This document shows, piece after piece, positions 24,505-34,737 of a DNA stretch of 64,000 nucleotides. Origin of the DNA: Cricetomys ansorgei. Taxonomy: Eukaryota; Chordata; Mammalia; Rodentia; Nesomyidae. The stretch covers positions 2,564,501 to 2,628,500 of the forward strand of contig JAMJFZ010002500.1 in the NCBI GenBank assembly GCA_026225945.1. The letters run 5' to 3'. The first letter of the stretch is position 1. The number at the start of each line of letters is the position of its first letter. The notes beneath the pieces are model-generated. The model was not told where the DNA came from and searched no databases. It was given only the letters and a program-made list of their open reading frames with translations. Made by a program: the position numbers and the translations under genes.

Positions 24505-24640
24505 GTGCTGGGACTTAGGAGGTCTAACTTCACTGCTGTGTGATCTTAGACAAGTTATGCCTCTTGAATTCATTGTTTAAAGACATCTATTTCTTATGAC
24601 ATGACTGTAAAAAGGGGAAAATTCTGCAAATTCTACTGAA
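24505..24640 (+). mobile_element. MIR SINE
   Basis: Recognisable MIR core: CACTGCTGTGTGATCTTAGA, CAAGTTATGCCTCTTG, and later CTGTAAAAAGGGGAAAATT. It ends about 230 bp upstream of the Or6y1-like coding exon. Confidence 0.65.
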
Positions 24641-24848
24641 ATTTTGTAAGAAAATGGGTGTCTTTATACTAATTTTTTAAAACTTAAAATACAAACTTAC
24701 TAAAGACAATTGCTGCTCAAGAGTTTTAGTTCATAACTCATGAGAAAATAGACTTGAAGGCAGTAACACTCAGTATGATGAATCACTAGAGGCAGTTTAT
24801 CAGTATAATCGATTGCAGGGTGGTGCCTGGGACATAGAAGGAACGGAC

Positions 24849-24866
24849 TTTGCTTATTGCCCACAG
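24849..24866 (+). promoter_or_regulatory. Predicted splice acceptor, Or6y1-like coding exon
   Basis: The sequence TTTGCTTATTGCCCACAG gives a pyrimidine-rich tract with AG at 24865-24866. The base after it starts the Pro codon that aligns with the initiator of remembered human OR6Y1. A second AG follows at 24869-24870. Confidence 0.55.
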
Positions 24867-25850
24867 CCAGCCACAATTATCAAGGTTCTGGAAGCAGACA
24901 ATCGTACCAGGACAACACATTTCATTCTTCTGGGCTTTCCAACACGACCTGTCTTCCAGGTTCTGCTCTTCTCTGTCTTCCTGGTGACCTATCTGCTGAC
25001 ACTGGCAGAGAACCTTCTCATCATTCTGGCCATCCGCAGTGATGGGCAACTGCACAAGCCCATGTACTTTTTCCTAAGCCATCTCTCTTTCCTGGAGATG
25101 TGGTATGTCACTGTCATCAGTCCCAAGATGCTGGCAGACTTCCTCAACAAGGACAAGAGCATCTCCTTCGATGGCTGCATGACTCAACTTTACTTCTTTG
25201 TAACCTTAGTCTGCACTGAGTACATACTCCTTGCTGTCATGGCCTTTGATCGCTATGTAGCCATTTGTAATCCGCTACGCTACCCTGTCATTATGACCAA
25301 CCAGCTTTGTGGAGTACTGGCTGGGGGGTGCTGGTTCTGTGGGCTCACGACTGCCATGATTAAGATGGTTTTTATAGCTAGGCTGCACTACTGCGGTACA
25401 CCACGTATCAATCACTACTTCTGTGATATCTCTCCACTCCTCAATGTCTCCTGTGAGGACTCCTCCCAGGCTGAGCTGGTAGACTTCTTCTTGGCCCTCA
25501 TGGTCATTGCTGTGCCTCTTTGTGTGGTAGTGACATCTTATGCCACCATCCTTGTCACCATCCTCAAGATCCCGTCAGCTCAAGGTCGCCAAAAGGCTTT
25601 CTCCACCTGTGCCTCTCACCTGACAGTTGTAACTCTTTTTTATTCCACAACCCTCTTTACGTATGCCCGTCCTAAGCTCATGTATGCCTACAATTCAAAC
25701 AAAGTGGTGTCTGTTCTCTACACGGTCCTTGTTCCCCTTCTCAACCCCGTGATTTACTGTCTGAGGAACAGCGATGTTAAAACCGCCCTAAAAAAGACCA
25801 TACTTTGTAATAGAAGTGGGCCTGGGGGAGATGGGGATTTCAGTAGTTAA
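24867..25850 (+). CDS. Or6y1: Olfactory receptor, Or6y1-like, no in-frame ATG at N-terminus
   Basis: A class II odorant receptor exon of 327 codons ending in TAA (25848-25850), without frameshifts. Counting from the Pro codon at 24867: sequon at Asn12, LHKPMYFFL at 62-70, MAFDRYVAIC at 125-134, disulfide cysteines 104 and 186, KAFSTCASHL at 243-252, PLLNPVIYCLRN at 290-301 with NPxxY intact. It matches remembered human OR6Y1 very closely, down to the C-terminal FSS. The odd point is the start. The frame is open back to a TGA at 24741-24743, but no ATG occurs until 25062, inside TM2. Where human OR6Y1 has Met-Thr, this sequence has CCA GCC. Either the start codon lies in an upstream exon joined at the predicted acceptor (24865-24866), or the start was lost and this is a very young pseudogene. 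The intact frame favours function. The start shown is the exon edge, not a proven initiator. Confidence 0.82.
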   Translation, partial: PATIIKVLEADNRTRTTHFILLGFPTRPVFQVLLFSVFLVTYLLTLAENLLIILAIRSDGQLHKPMYFFLSHLSFLEMWYVTVISPKMLADFLNKDKSISFDGCMTQLYFFVTLVCTEYILLAVMAFDRYVAICNPLRYPVIMTNQLCGVLAGGCWFCGLTTAMIKMVFIARLHYCGTPRINHYFCDISPLLNVSCEDSSQAELVDFFLALMVIAVPLCVVVTSYATILVTILKIPSAQGRQKAFSTCASHLTVVTLFYSTTLFTYARPKLMYAYNSNKVVSVLYTVLVPLLNPVIYCLRNSDVKTALKKTILCNRSGPGGDGDFSS

Positions 25851-25874
25851 AAAAAAAACCTTACAGAATCACTC

Positions 25875-26098
25875 TGGAGCAATGATTCAGCCAATAACAG
25901 CACTAGCTACTCTTCCAGAGGAACTAAGTTCAATTCCCAGTACCCACATGGCAGCTCACAAACATCTGTTACTCCAGTTTAAGGGATCTAGTCCCTTTTC
26001 TGGTCTCCTCTGGCACCAGGCATGCGCATGATGCAGAGACATACATATGGATAAACCATCCATATGCATAATATAAAAATTAAATTTAAAAATTTAAA
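25875..26098 (+). mobile_element. B2 SINE
   Basis: A tRNA-derived head (GCAATGATTCAGCCAATAAC, then CTCTTCCAGAGGAACTAAGT and TTCAATTCCCAGTACCCACA) followed by the B2 body and an A/T-rich tail. It lies about 25 bp past the Or6y1 stop codon and would become part of its 3' UTR. Confidence 0.75.
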
Positions 26099-26394
26099 TT
26101 TACAGAATTTTTCCAGCATAGATAGATAGAGGACCATCTCACATTTCCTCAGTCTAACTTGTATTTAGTCATCAACTACACAGCACTGTTAAGATGTTTT
26201 TCAAAAGTGTAGATAAAATGTACTATAACAAAGCAAAACGTATTTACAATGTATATAATAATGGCATCTAAAATCCTTACACATGGCTTTGCGTATGAAT
26301 GCGGTGTGAGTGTGTGTGCGTATGTGGGTCATGTGTGCGTAATTTATCGAGGCCAGAAGCCAGCATCAATTATCTTCCCTCCACTATTCACCCG

Positions 26395-26608
26395 ATTCTT
26401 TTTGAGACACTGTCTGTCACTGAACCTAGAGGTCAGTGATTGGCTAGACCTACCGGCCAAAATCCCTGGATCCGCCTATCTCTGCCTTCCAGAGCGGGGA
26501 TTATAGACACCTGCCACCACACCTGGCGTTTTATGCGTGGGCAGGATCTGGACTCAGGTCCACGTGCTTCTGCACCAAGTGTTTTATCCACAGAGCCATC
26601 TCGCCAGA
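26395..26608 (-). mobile_element. B3 SINE
   Basis: On the minus strand: a B2-like head (GGCGAGATGGCTCTGTGGAT) followed by a B1-like body (CCAGGTGTGGTGGCAGGTGT). This B2-head, B1-body layout is that of B3. Confidence 0.7.
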
Positions 26609-27470
26609 ATATAAATACAATAAAGAAAAATAATTTAGATAGCGGTGCTAGATTGAATTATGCTCTGCAAAAGAGGATATTTTGAAGTTGTGATCTTTGA
26701 TACCTCAGAATGTGATTTTCCTTGGAAAATGGATTTCTATAATAAGCAAATATAAATTCAGATGTATGCTATGATATCTAAGAGTCAGCAAATAATAAAG
26801 ATGTATGGCAAATTTAGACAGCTGAAATTCCCTAAGTATTTTAGTGTATTTTTTTCCTGAAAATATTTTATAGTCAGTTTTCCAACACATATGTTTTTAC
26901 TAGTAAAACGCCGTCTATTAATAAATCATCAAGCTAGACTTCTACATACATTAATGGACTCATCACAATTCTGCAAATAGTAGGGTAAAAACATAAGCAA
27001 GCTGTGGGATTCTCCCTGGATCCTCTACAGATAGTATGTGCTTTTCTACCAAACCAGCTAAATGTCTATACCAAAAATAGATAAACCCCCAACTAGGCTT
27101 GATCTCTAAATGATGCTGAGTCTGAGTAAGGTGAAATTCATAGAGATCTCTTTAGGAAATGCTGAAATTATCTGTTAAAGTAACTTTTGTTTCTTCTTCA
27201 TAGATATTTGAAACAAATGAAATGAAATAAAGGGAAATACCCAGATGTATCTTACTAGGAACAAAATACTTATAATAAATTATCACTAAGTACACATTGT
27301 AGAATAGCATTATTCTCAAAAGCTCTCTCTATGGGAATGGATGATTGCTTGGAGCAAATTGTTATTTTTCTCAAACAAGAGACGATATCCATGACATAAT
27401 CTCTGCAGGCTCTACCTTTCTTTACCTTGCACAAATATGGATCTGTTAGCAGCACTGCTACTAAGTAGCA
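26609..27470. other. Intergenic, no gene seen
   Basis: AT-rich, no recognised gene or repeat. Confidence 0.4.
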
Positions 27471-27473
27471 TAT

Positions 27474-27612
27474 ATGAGAGAGAGAGAGAGAGATGGAGTG
27501 TGTGTGTGTGTGTGTGCGTATGTATGTGTGTATGTGTGTGTGTATGTGTGTGTGTGTGTGTGTACGTGTGTGTGTGTGTGTGTGTGTGTCTGTGTGTGTC
27601 TGTGTGTGTGTG
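27474..27612. repeat. (GA)n(TG)n microsatellite
   Basis: A GA run (27474-27493) followed by about 115 bp of TG with TA and CG interruptions. Three overlapping Cys/Val frames here are artefacts. Confidence 0.95.
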
Positions 27613-27835
27613 TCTATAGGCCTGAGGTTGTATGTAGGCCTGAGGTTGAGAGCAGATACCTTCCTCCGTTTCTCTTTACCTTTTGGTTTGAGTCAAGATT
27701 TCTTACTGAGCCCAGCTACCTCCCACATGCTGAGATAACCCCCCTGGATTCTGTGGATTCTGAGATCTGAAATACAGTTATCGCTCATGCACAGCAAACA
27801 TTTTACTCCTTCATCCATCTACCCAGCACTGAAAG
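27613..27835 (-). mobile_element. B4-type SINE, diverged
   Basis: The order of reversed blocks (GGTTTGAGTCAAGATTTCTT, then a CCCACATGCTGAGATAAC block, then GCTCATGCACAGCAAACATT) fits B4. The TG run forms its far edge. Confidence 0.5.
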
Positions 27836-27907
27836 GCTTATTTTGATGAATCCATCATGAATGCTACTGTTTTCTGCAGGAAAAAAAAAAACATGTACAT
27901 TAAGAAC

Positions 27908-28130
27908 ATTATCTCATGGAGCTAGAGCAAGAGATGGCTCTGCAGTTATGAGCACTGGTTGTACTTCCAGAGGACCCAGGTTCAATTCCCAGCATCCACA
28001 GGGTGGCTCACAACTGTCTATAACTACAATTCCAAGGGATCTGATGCCCTCTTCAGGCCTCTGTGGACACCAGGCACATATATGGTGGGCAAACATACAT
28101 GCAGGCACACACATAACAAATTTTTAATTG
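27908..28130 (+). mobile_element. B2 SINE
   Basis: A B2 head (GCAAGAGATGGCTCTGCAGT), CTTCCAGAGGACCCAGGTTC, GGGATCTGATGCCCTCTTCA and a tail with the GACACCAGGCACATATATGG type of 3' end. That is the ancestral B2 form, not the young house-mouse form. Confidence 0.85.
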
Positions 28131-29089
28131 ATTTTAGAAAGAACATTACTTTATGGCAGAAAGGCCACTTCCACTCCCAAAATAATATGCATGCATATTT
28201 AGTTTAGAAATCCCAATACTTAATTGATTTCTGAAATATGTACACATAAAAATATATTTCAAACATTTAAAACTCTGCTGTGAATACCTCAGAATTCATT
28301 TTCTGTTGTGTCTTTTCCACTCCTTTTTGTATGCAAAGGTGATTTGCTAGGACCTCATCTTGTAATATTCTGGCATTTAATTCTTCAGGGAGTTAGTTCT
28401 GTGTGTTATTTCATTCCTGTGAACCTATAGATACATTTCATTAAGTTTTTGGACCCACACCATTGGAGACAAATGTCTAAGAGCTTAATTAAGAACAGAG
28501 GTTTCAAAAATGCCTTTAGAAGAAAGAAGAAAGAAGTCTATTAATATACAAGGCCTTTTCTCCTTCATGAATTTCTCAACCTTTAATTGAATGAATGGCA
28601 GCTAAATTTGCAAAGAATAAAACAGTTCTTCCATAAAGAGTACTATGAAAAAATTATCTTTTTCTTTTTCTTTAGCTTTAGACAATCATTCCCCCCCCCC
28701 CCATGTAACTAGATACTTCTCAGGGCTGAAGCTACATTAAAATATTCTCTAAAATATTTAATTGGGTTCATTAATAGTTTGAAAGCTAATCAACCAAGAT
28801 TAAATGCCTGAGTAGACATTCAGGTTAGTAATTAAAGTCAATTTACCATTGTTTCATTCAGAAACATATACTGAATATCTTTTAGATGTGAATACATGCA
28901 TTAAATACATTACCTCTAATGTCATAATATATGTTTTAGAGTGAGATAACATTTTGTTTTCAATCTAAATAGTAGCTACGCATCACACTGCTTTTTGATC
29001 AGCAATAAGCTGCACATTCAACAGTGCCTCGTTGTGATTATATTGCTTTGTGGTAGAGTACATATTGCTAAGCTCGTATGAAACATATC
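28131..29089. other. Intergenic, no gene seen
   Basis: AT-rich. A poly-C run of about 13 lies near 28690-28702. A weak MIR-like end is possible near 28850-28920. No coding signal. Confidence 0.4.
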
Positions 29090-29091
29090 AT

Positions 29092-29235
29092 GGCTGGATA
29101 TGATGACACACACCATTAATCCCAGCACTCAGGAGGCAGGTCCAGGCAGAACTCTGCGAATTCCAGGACATCTTGGTACATAAGTACATAAGTGAACTAC
29201 TGGCCAGCCATGGCTACCTTGTGAGTCCTTGATTT
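29092..29235 (+). mobile_element. B1 SINE
   Basis: GGCTGGATATGATGACACAC then CCATTAATCCCAGCACTCAG and GGAGGCAGGTCCAGGCAGAA, the usual B1 order. Diverged at the 3' end. Confidence 0.75.
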
Positions 29236-29384
29236 TTTAAAAATTTATGAGGGAGAAAAATGGTGTGGAGTTGTGTGGGTGGGCAGGCAGGGAGGATGTG
29301 GGCAGAGCTGAGGGAAGAGAAATCATGATCAGAACATATTGTATGGAAAAATATTTTCAATAAAAATGATTATTATATTGAACA

Positions 29385-29465
29385 TATTTGCATCTATTTT
29401 CATGAGGAAGATTGGTCTGTAATTCTCTTTCTTTGTTGAATCTTCATGTGTTTTCCCAAGGACAC
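29385..29465 (-). mobile_element. L1 ORF2 piece, inverted
   Basis: AAGATTGGTCTGTAATTCTC then TTTCTTTGTTGAATCTTCAT reads as the reverse of a mid-ORF2 segment of rodent L1. It lies immediately before a plus-strand L1 3' end, so the two probably form one insertion with a 5' inversion. Confidence 0.55.
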
Positions 29466-30892
29466 TTGCTTAACTATGTTAAACATAGCAGCTTTGTTCA
29501 TAATAGCCAGAAATTGGAAACAACCTAAACATCCCTCAAATGAAGAATGGATAAAGAAATAATGGCACATATACACAATGGAGTACTAATCAGCTATTTA
29601 AAAAATGGATGGAACTAGAAAAAATCATCCTGAGTGGGGTAATACAGTTTCAGAAAGACAAACATGGTGTGTGCTCATGTACGTGTGAATATTGACTGTA
29701 AGCAAAGGACAGAGGTGCTGCAGTCCACAGACTCAGAGAAACTGTGCAACAAGGAGGACCCAGTGGGGACACAGGGGTCTCCCTGGAAATAGAGAAATAG
29801 AACAGATGGATGGTGCAGGTGGGCTGGGGAGGATAGGAATGGGAAAAGAAGGGACCCAGGAGTTGGGAGAATGATGGAGGGAAAGAATATATGGAGAGAG
29901 GACCAGAATTGGAGGACATTTAGGGGAGAATCAGGAGACCTAGGGCAGTGGAAACTCACTGGAATCCAAGATGGAGACTCCAGCAAGAGACTCTAGTAGT
30001 GGAGGATAGGGGGCCTGAACAGATCATTGTCCGTAACCAGGCAAGGCTTCTAGTGGTGGGACTGGGATACCATCCCAGCCACAAAATCTTCAACCTATAA
30101 CGCATCCTCCCTACAGAGCGGCTGGAGCAATGGAAGGGTAGAACCCCATGCCAAAGGAGGGAACCCATGCATGAAACTGAAGGACAGGACAGGAACTAGA
30201 TGCTGGGGAACTAGATGCTGGGTAAGATGGAGATGATTTCTAATGATCTCATGCTCTGCTCATAGATCAGTGACCACCCAATCTTCATCAGAGAGGGCTT
30301 CTCCAGCAGCTTATGAGAGCAGATGCAGAGACCCAGAGCCAAAAAAAAAAATGCAGAGCTCAGGGGACCCCATGGAAGAGGTGGAGGGGAGATTACAGGG
30401 ACCAAGGGAGTCGAGGACACCATAAGAACAAACCCCATGAAGTCAACTGACCAGCAGCACTCTTGGGGGTTCACAGAGCCTGAGGCGGCAGAGATGGAAC
30501 TTGTCGGGTTCCTCAAATATGTCTTGAGGTTGTCTGGCTTGGTGCTCTTACAGAACTCATAAAGACTGGAGGGGGAGGGGGTTGTCTCTGACACTTTTGT
30601 CTGCCCTTGGGACCCTTCTTCTCCTGCTGGGTTGCTTAGTCCACCCTTGAAGTATGGGTTGGTGCCTGATCCTGTTCCATCTTGTTGTGTCCTGTTTGAA
30701 CAGTAACCCTAGGAGGACTGCTCTTTTCTGAGAAGAGGCAGGGGTGGGGGTTGGGAAGATGCGGGGTGGATTTGAAGGAGAAGAGGGATGGGGAAGCTGG
30801 GAGGAGTGGAAGGAGGGGAGGAAGGGTGTTGGCATCTAATGTATGAGAGAGAAAAAATAAACAAAAAAGAAATAATAGAAAACATTCATTTA
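29466..30892 (+). mobile_element. L1 3' end (ORF2 C-terminus and 3' UTR)
   Basis: It starts in the final part of ORF2 (GCTTTGTTCATAATAGCCAG, AGAAATTGGAAACAACCTAA, ACACAATGGAGTACTAATCA), passes through the end of the ORF and a long rodent L1 3' UTR (CTGATGAAGATTGGGTGGTC-like blocks on the minus strand), and ends in an A-rich tail near 30853-30892. Parallel in layout to the L1 at 49540-50945. Frame broken. Confidence 0.85.
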
Positions 30893-30917
30893 ATTTATTA
30901 TTATTATTATTATTATT
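30893..30917. repeat. (TTA)n microsatellite
   Basis: Trinucleotide run immediately after the L1 tail, a common outgrowth of A-rich tails. Confidence 0.9.
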
Positions 30918-31094
30918 ACCCAAATGGTTATTATGTTTTTGTTTTCTAGTATTTTGCGTCAGTTTAAAACACTCATTATATCATATTATATTTCAATTAA
31001 AAATAATATTGAGTCTTTTTTTCTGCAGTACTGGTTTTCAAACCCCGACACTGGTGAAGGGCAGTCACGGAGTCTATCGCTGACTGCCATACCG

Positions 31095-31255
31095 CTACCT
31101 CCTGTAAACAAAGTTTCACTGGACTACAGCCATACCCATTTATTGATTGTCAATGAAAAGATTTCAGACTACAGCAGAAGTCGTATGGTATGCATAAAAT
31201 ATTTACCACCTCTCTCTTTTCAGGAAAAGTTTGTTGAAATATTGATGGAATGCAG
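31095..31255 (+). mobile_element. hAT-Charlie (MER1-type) DNA transposon relic
   Basis: GTTTCACTGGACTACAGCCA, then a ATACCCATTTATTGATTGTC block, then ATAAAATATTTACCACCTCT and AGGAAAAGTTTGTTGAAAT follow the order of MER1/Charlie elements. Placental-wide family, non-autonomous. Confidence 0.55.
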
Positions 31256-32035
31256 GTGCCCATATTTAATCCATTAGCAAGATTCAAATAGGTTTGAGTA
31301 CCCAGTATTTTAGTCTCATGCTCTGGAAACAAAAACCATAATATAACGGCTAGTCATTTTTGTTGGTTGATAAATAGAGCCAGGAGGGTTTGCAGCTCAG
31401 CGGTACTGCAGGCCTGAGCACAGTTTATCTAAGGGAAAACTAAGCACTATAGCTATCCTATAACTGGGAGGGAGCCAGTACTCTGTGACTTCACCCCATG
31501 TGAATGTGTTTTCATACTGCATTTCATCGCCTGGCTCATTGACTTCCTGAGTATTTAAGCTATCTCAGCTTCATACAACAATGCTAGAACAAATATGTTT
31601 TTGATTATTTTTTATATTTTTATTTATGAGATTATAATATAATTATTTTGTCCCTTCCCTTTCCTCACTCCATACCCTCAAAATACCCCTCTCCACTTCA
31701 AATTCATGGCCTCTTTTTTGACTAATTGTTAATGCAGGTATCTATGTTTGTGTGTATATATATATATTCCTAAATATAACCAGCTCAGTCTGTATAATGT
31801 TACTTGTATGCATGCTTTCAGAGCTGACCATTTGGTACTAGACAGCTAAATGGTGTGTTCTTGCCTGGTGAAGATCACTTTTCTTGCTCCCATCTTTGTC
31901 AGTAGCGTATAGTTCTTTGTGCAGGATTAAGGCCTTGTGGGCTTTTCCCGGCACATTTTGGTATGTTCCTTTGTGCCATCCTTGTTCGGCTTACATTTAA
32001 GTGATGATGTTACTAAGAATATATACCTATAAAGT
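31256..32035. other. Intergenic, no gene seen
   Basis: AT-rich. One weak tRNA-like stretch near 31385-31430 was not strong enough to call. Confidence 0.4.
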
Positions 32036-32036
32036 C

Positions 32037-32087
32037 CTCTCTCTCTCTCTCTCTCTTTCTCTCTCCATCCCTCCCTCCCCCTCTCTC
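32037..32087. repeat. (CT)n microsatellite
   Basis: Interrupted CT run, ending at the start of a MaLR-like LTR. Confidence 0.9.
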
Positions 32088-32411
32088 TGTGATGTTTAAT
32101 ATTCATTGACAACTTGATGGATTTATTATCGCTAAGGAAACAAATGTGGGGACACCCACTGTAAACGGAGGTAGCATTATCCCATGGGCTTGGATCCTTC
32201 ACTAAATACAAAGGAGAAAATAAGTGAAACACCAGCATTCCTCTCTCTCTGCTTCTTGAGTACAGCACAATGTGACCGGTGTCCTTGCCTTCCTGTGGGC
32301 ATGCCTTCCCCACCATGATGACCTATACACACAGTGTGCCAAAATCAACACTTCTTCCTTAACTCTATTTATTCAGATATTTTGTTACAGCAGTAAGAAA
32401 AGTAACTAATA
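32088..32411 (+). mobile_element. MaLR/MLT1-like LTR or rodent hAT-type repeat
   Basis: It begins TGTGATGTTTAATATTCATT and ends near AAAAGTAACTAATA, a layout shared with 34127-34412 and (start only) 48828-48897. My memory of the family name is uncertain: rodent MaLR relatives or URR1-type hAT. No target-site duplication was visible, because the left flank is a CT repeat. Confidence 0.45.
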
Positions 32412-32759
32412 GGATATGTAACTTATCTATACAAACGCCCTGAACATAGATATTACATGTTTTTAATGTGCATATTACATATAAATATAGTCCCTTATTT
32501 TATGTCACATATAGCATAAAGTAAATGTCCTTAACATATGTTTGCATGTCTGTGTTTATAGGTTCTGTTTTCCTGTCCCAGAGGAGTATAGATGTTAGAT
32601 AAAAAGAATTGTCTATTTGAAATTTTGTTTCATGCTACCACTTAGTGATAGTAAAGTCGTGGTCATTGGAGGAGAATTTACAACTACTCACTTACTAACC
32701 CTAGCATAATTCCTAGCGGCAATCTATAAACATTCGCCCTTACACCCACAGATAAGTGT

Positions 32760-32890
32760 AATCTTCACTTCTCATCAAGGAAACTTCTCTTTGCATCAGA
32801 GACCACTACAGAAAACCACACCCAATCAAAATGCATCCCTGTGGAGTCAGTGGATGCATCTACAAAGCTCTCCCACAGCTAAGACTAAGA
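32760..32890 (+). mobile_element. L1 3' UTR-like fragment
   Basis: CTTCTCTTTGCATCAGAGAC, ACTACAGAAAACCACACCCA and CAATCAAAATGCATCCC blocks look like part of an older L1 3' UTR. Edges unclear. Confidence 0.35.
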
Positions 32891-33149
32891 GAAAATTGCA
32901 TTAGGTGTGCGTGGGGGCGGTTGTGCTGACTCTCCTTTCCTTTCCTGCTCTGCCCTCTTATTTTTAATTCCTCTAAAAATTCCTCGAACCTATATGATTT
33001 CTATTTTGTTCCTACTTTATTCCATTTTCCCCTCTTAATCTGTAATTCCTTTCTCTCATCTCTTAAGTATTAATATCCCTAGTTCTAAAATATACGTACT
33101 ATAAACTACAAAGGTATTGAAAACATACTTTGAGAAACAGGTGTCTTTA

Positions 33150-34126
33150 AGAACTGGAACCAAAAAAAATAAAAAAATAAAATAAAACCTAGATGTTTTC
33201 ATGTTGTAAAATGAATTTAGGTCTGAATATCATCTTGCAGAAAAATGTCTGTGTGAAATGTACCAAAAACCATAATATAAGTCTGGAAGTGATACAGGAA
33301 AACATTGGAAAAATACTTTAAGATAGAGGCTTATGTGGGGACTTTTGGACACAATCTCAAATAGTACAGGAAATAATTCCAAATAACAAATAGGATTGCA
33401 GCAACTTATAAAGGGAATAATTAAATGGAGAATAGACTACAGGAAGGAAATCTTTATCAACCATCCATTGAGCAGGAGATTAATATTTAAAATCTATAGA
33501 AAACTGAAAATATTAAGTAGCTGGAGGGGTGGCTCAGTGGCTAAGAGCATGTATTGCTCTTGCAGAGGACCAGGGGTTTAGTCCCAGCACCCACACAGCA
33601 GCTCACAACTGTCTGTAACTCCAGTTCCAGGTGATCCAATATACTCTCTGGCTTCTGTGGACACCAGGCACGGACATGTTACACAGACATACATGCAGGC
33701 AAAATCTCATATGCATAAAATAAAAATAAATAAATCTTTTTTAAAAGATAGGTTGTTGAATTTAAAGACAGTTCTTAAGAGAAAATGGCATTAATGGACA
33801 ATAAATATTTGAAAAAACTGTAGGAGCATCCAGTAACACAAAGTTAAGACTGCCCTGTGATTCGATTTCACCCCATTAAGAATGGTTATCATCAAGAAAA
33901 CAGTGGAAAATCTGGCAAGAAAGTGGGAGAAGAACTTGTATATGCCAGTGGCGGTAGTACCATGTGTCTGTCTCGTGCCTGACCGTGCCCCTGAAAGACT
34001 GTGTGTTCACCAACAAATTACTCGCCCATCTATATTTATTGCTGCACTACTGACAAGTGCCTAGATAGGAAACCAGCCCAGAAGGGTCCATCAGCAGATG
34101 ACTGGATAAAGAGAATAAAGTACACA
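33150..34126 (+). mobile_element. Degraded L1 ORF2, interrupted by a B2
   Basis: Blocks of ORF2 in the right order: GAAATCTTTATCAACCATCC, then (after the B2 at 33516-33750) TTTCACCCCATTAAGAATGG, AATCTGGCAAGAAAGTGGG, AAGTGCCTAGATAGGAAACC, and GACTGGATAAAGAGAATAAA. Many stops. The element continues to the right of the LTR at 34127-34412. Confidence 0.65.
33516..33750 (+). mobile_element. B2 SINE inside L1
   Basis: GCTGGAGGGGTGGCTCAGTG, TTGCTCTTGCAGAGGACCAG and a GGACACCAGGCACGGACATG-type 3' half, ending AATAAATAAATCTTTTTT. It is younger than the L1 that it splits. Confidence 0.85.
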
Positions 34127-34412
34127 TGTTGTCATGAGTATTCTGCACGGTCAACTTGACTTGATTTAGAACCACCTCTCGACACGTCTGTGCAAGGACT
34201 TCTAGGGAGGTTTATCCAAAGAAGGAGACCCACCTTAAAAGTGCCCTCCACCATCCCCTGGGCTGGCATCCCAACGGAATGAAAACAGTATAAAAGGGGA
34301 GAGCAAGTTGAACATCAGGGTGCAGTGTGACCAAGGCCATGCCATGCTGCCCCTACTGTGCCTTTCGATATGTCCGTCCTCCAGCTTCTTTTATAACTGA
34401 ACAACTAATACA
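34127..34412 (+). mobile_element. LTR-like repeat in L1, flanked by TACACA
   Basis: A 286 bp repeat starts TGTTGTCATGAG and ends ACTAATACA. It has TG/CA termini and a perfect TACACA flank on each side (34121-34126, 34413-34418). The L1 sequence resumes exactly after it, so the edges are firm. MaLR-like by these features, but a hAT-type origin is not excluded. Confidence 0.65.
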
Positions 34413-34737
34413 TACACAGCAGAACTTTACTGTTACAAAGACTGAATGATGAAAATGATGACATTTTCTGGAAAATGAATCCAACTGAAGATTATTATGT
34501 TAACCATTTATGCATGTGGCAGGAGGTGGGAGTGGTTGTGTACTCGTGTAGGACACAGAAGCAGAAACTGGACTATGAGAGAGAGAGAAGTCCTCAGGGG
34601 GAGGACAGGAGAGAGAGTTATGGAATATATGTGCCATGAATGCAGAGAAGGGGACTCTTGGCAGGAAGCAGTTGATCATCAAGGAGTGTGGGGCCAGTAG
34701 AAAGCAGTGGGCAGGGCATGTAAGAGCAAATTATATG
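34413..34737 (+). mobile_element. L1 continuation after the LTR
   Basis: TACACAGCAGAACTTTACTG continues the ORF2 end, then GAATCCAACTGAAGATTATT and ATGTTAACCATTTATGC, then a purine-rich 3' UTR-like stretch to the next B2. Confidence 0.55.

Noticed and set aside
24159..24518. 119-codon plus-strand frame upstream of Or6y1
   Set aside because: Overlaps a reversed MIR, has no recognisable domain and would not supply a spliced start in the right form.
27437..27770. Three plus-strand frames rich in Cys and Val
   Set aside because: Translation of a TG microsatellite in three frames.
27908..28130. tRNA gene signal
   Set aside because: The A and B box-like sequence belongs to the tRNA-derived head of a B2; the same holds for the other B2, B3, B4 and ID copies. 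No true tRNA fold seen.
29650..30835. Several Ser/Pro-rich frames of 79-127 codons on both strands
   Set aside because: All fall in the L1 3' UTR, which is not coding in either direction.
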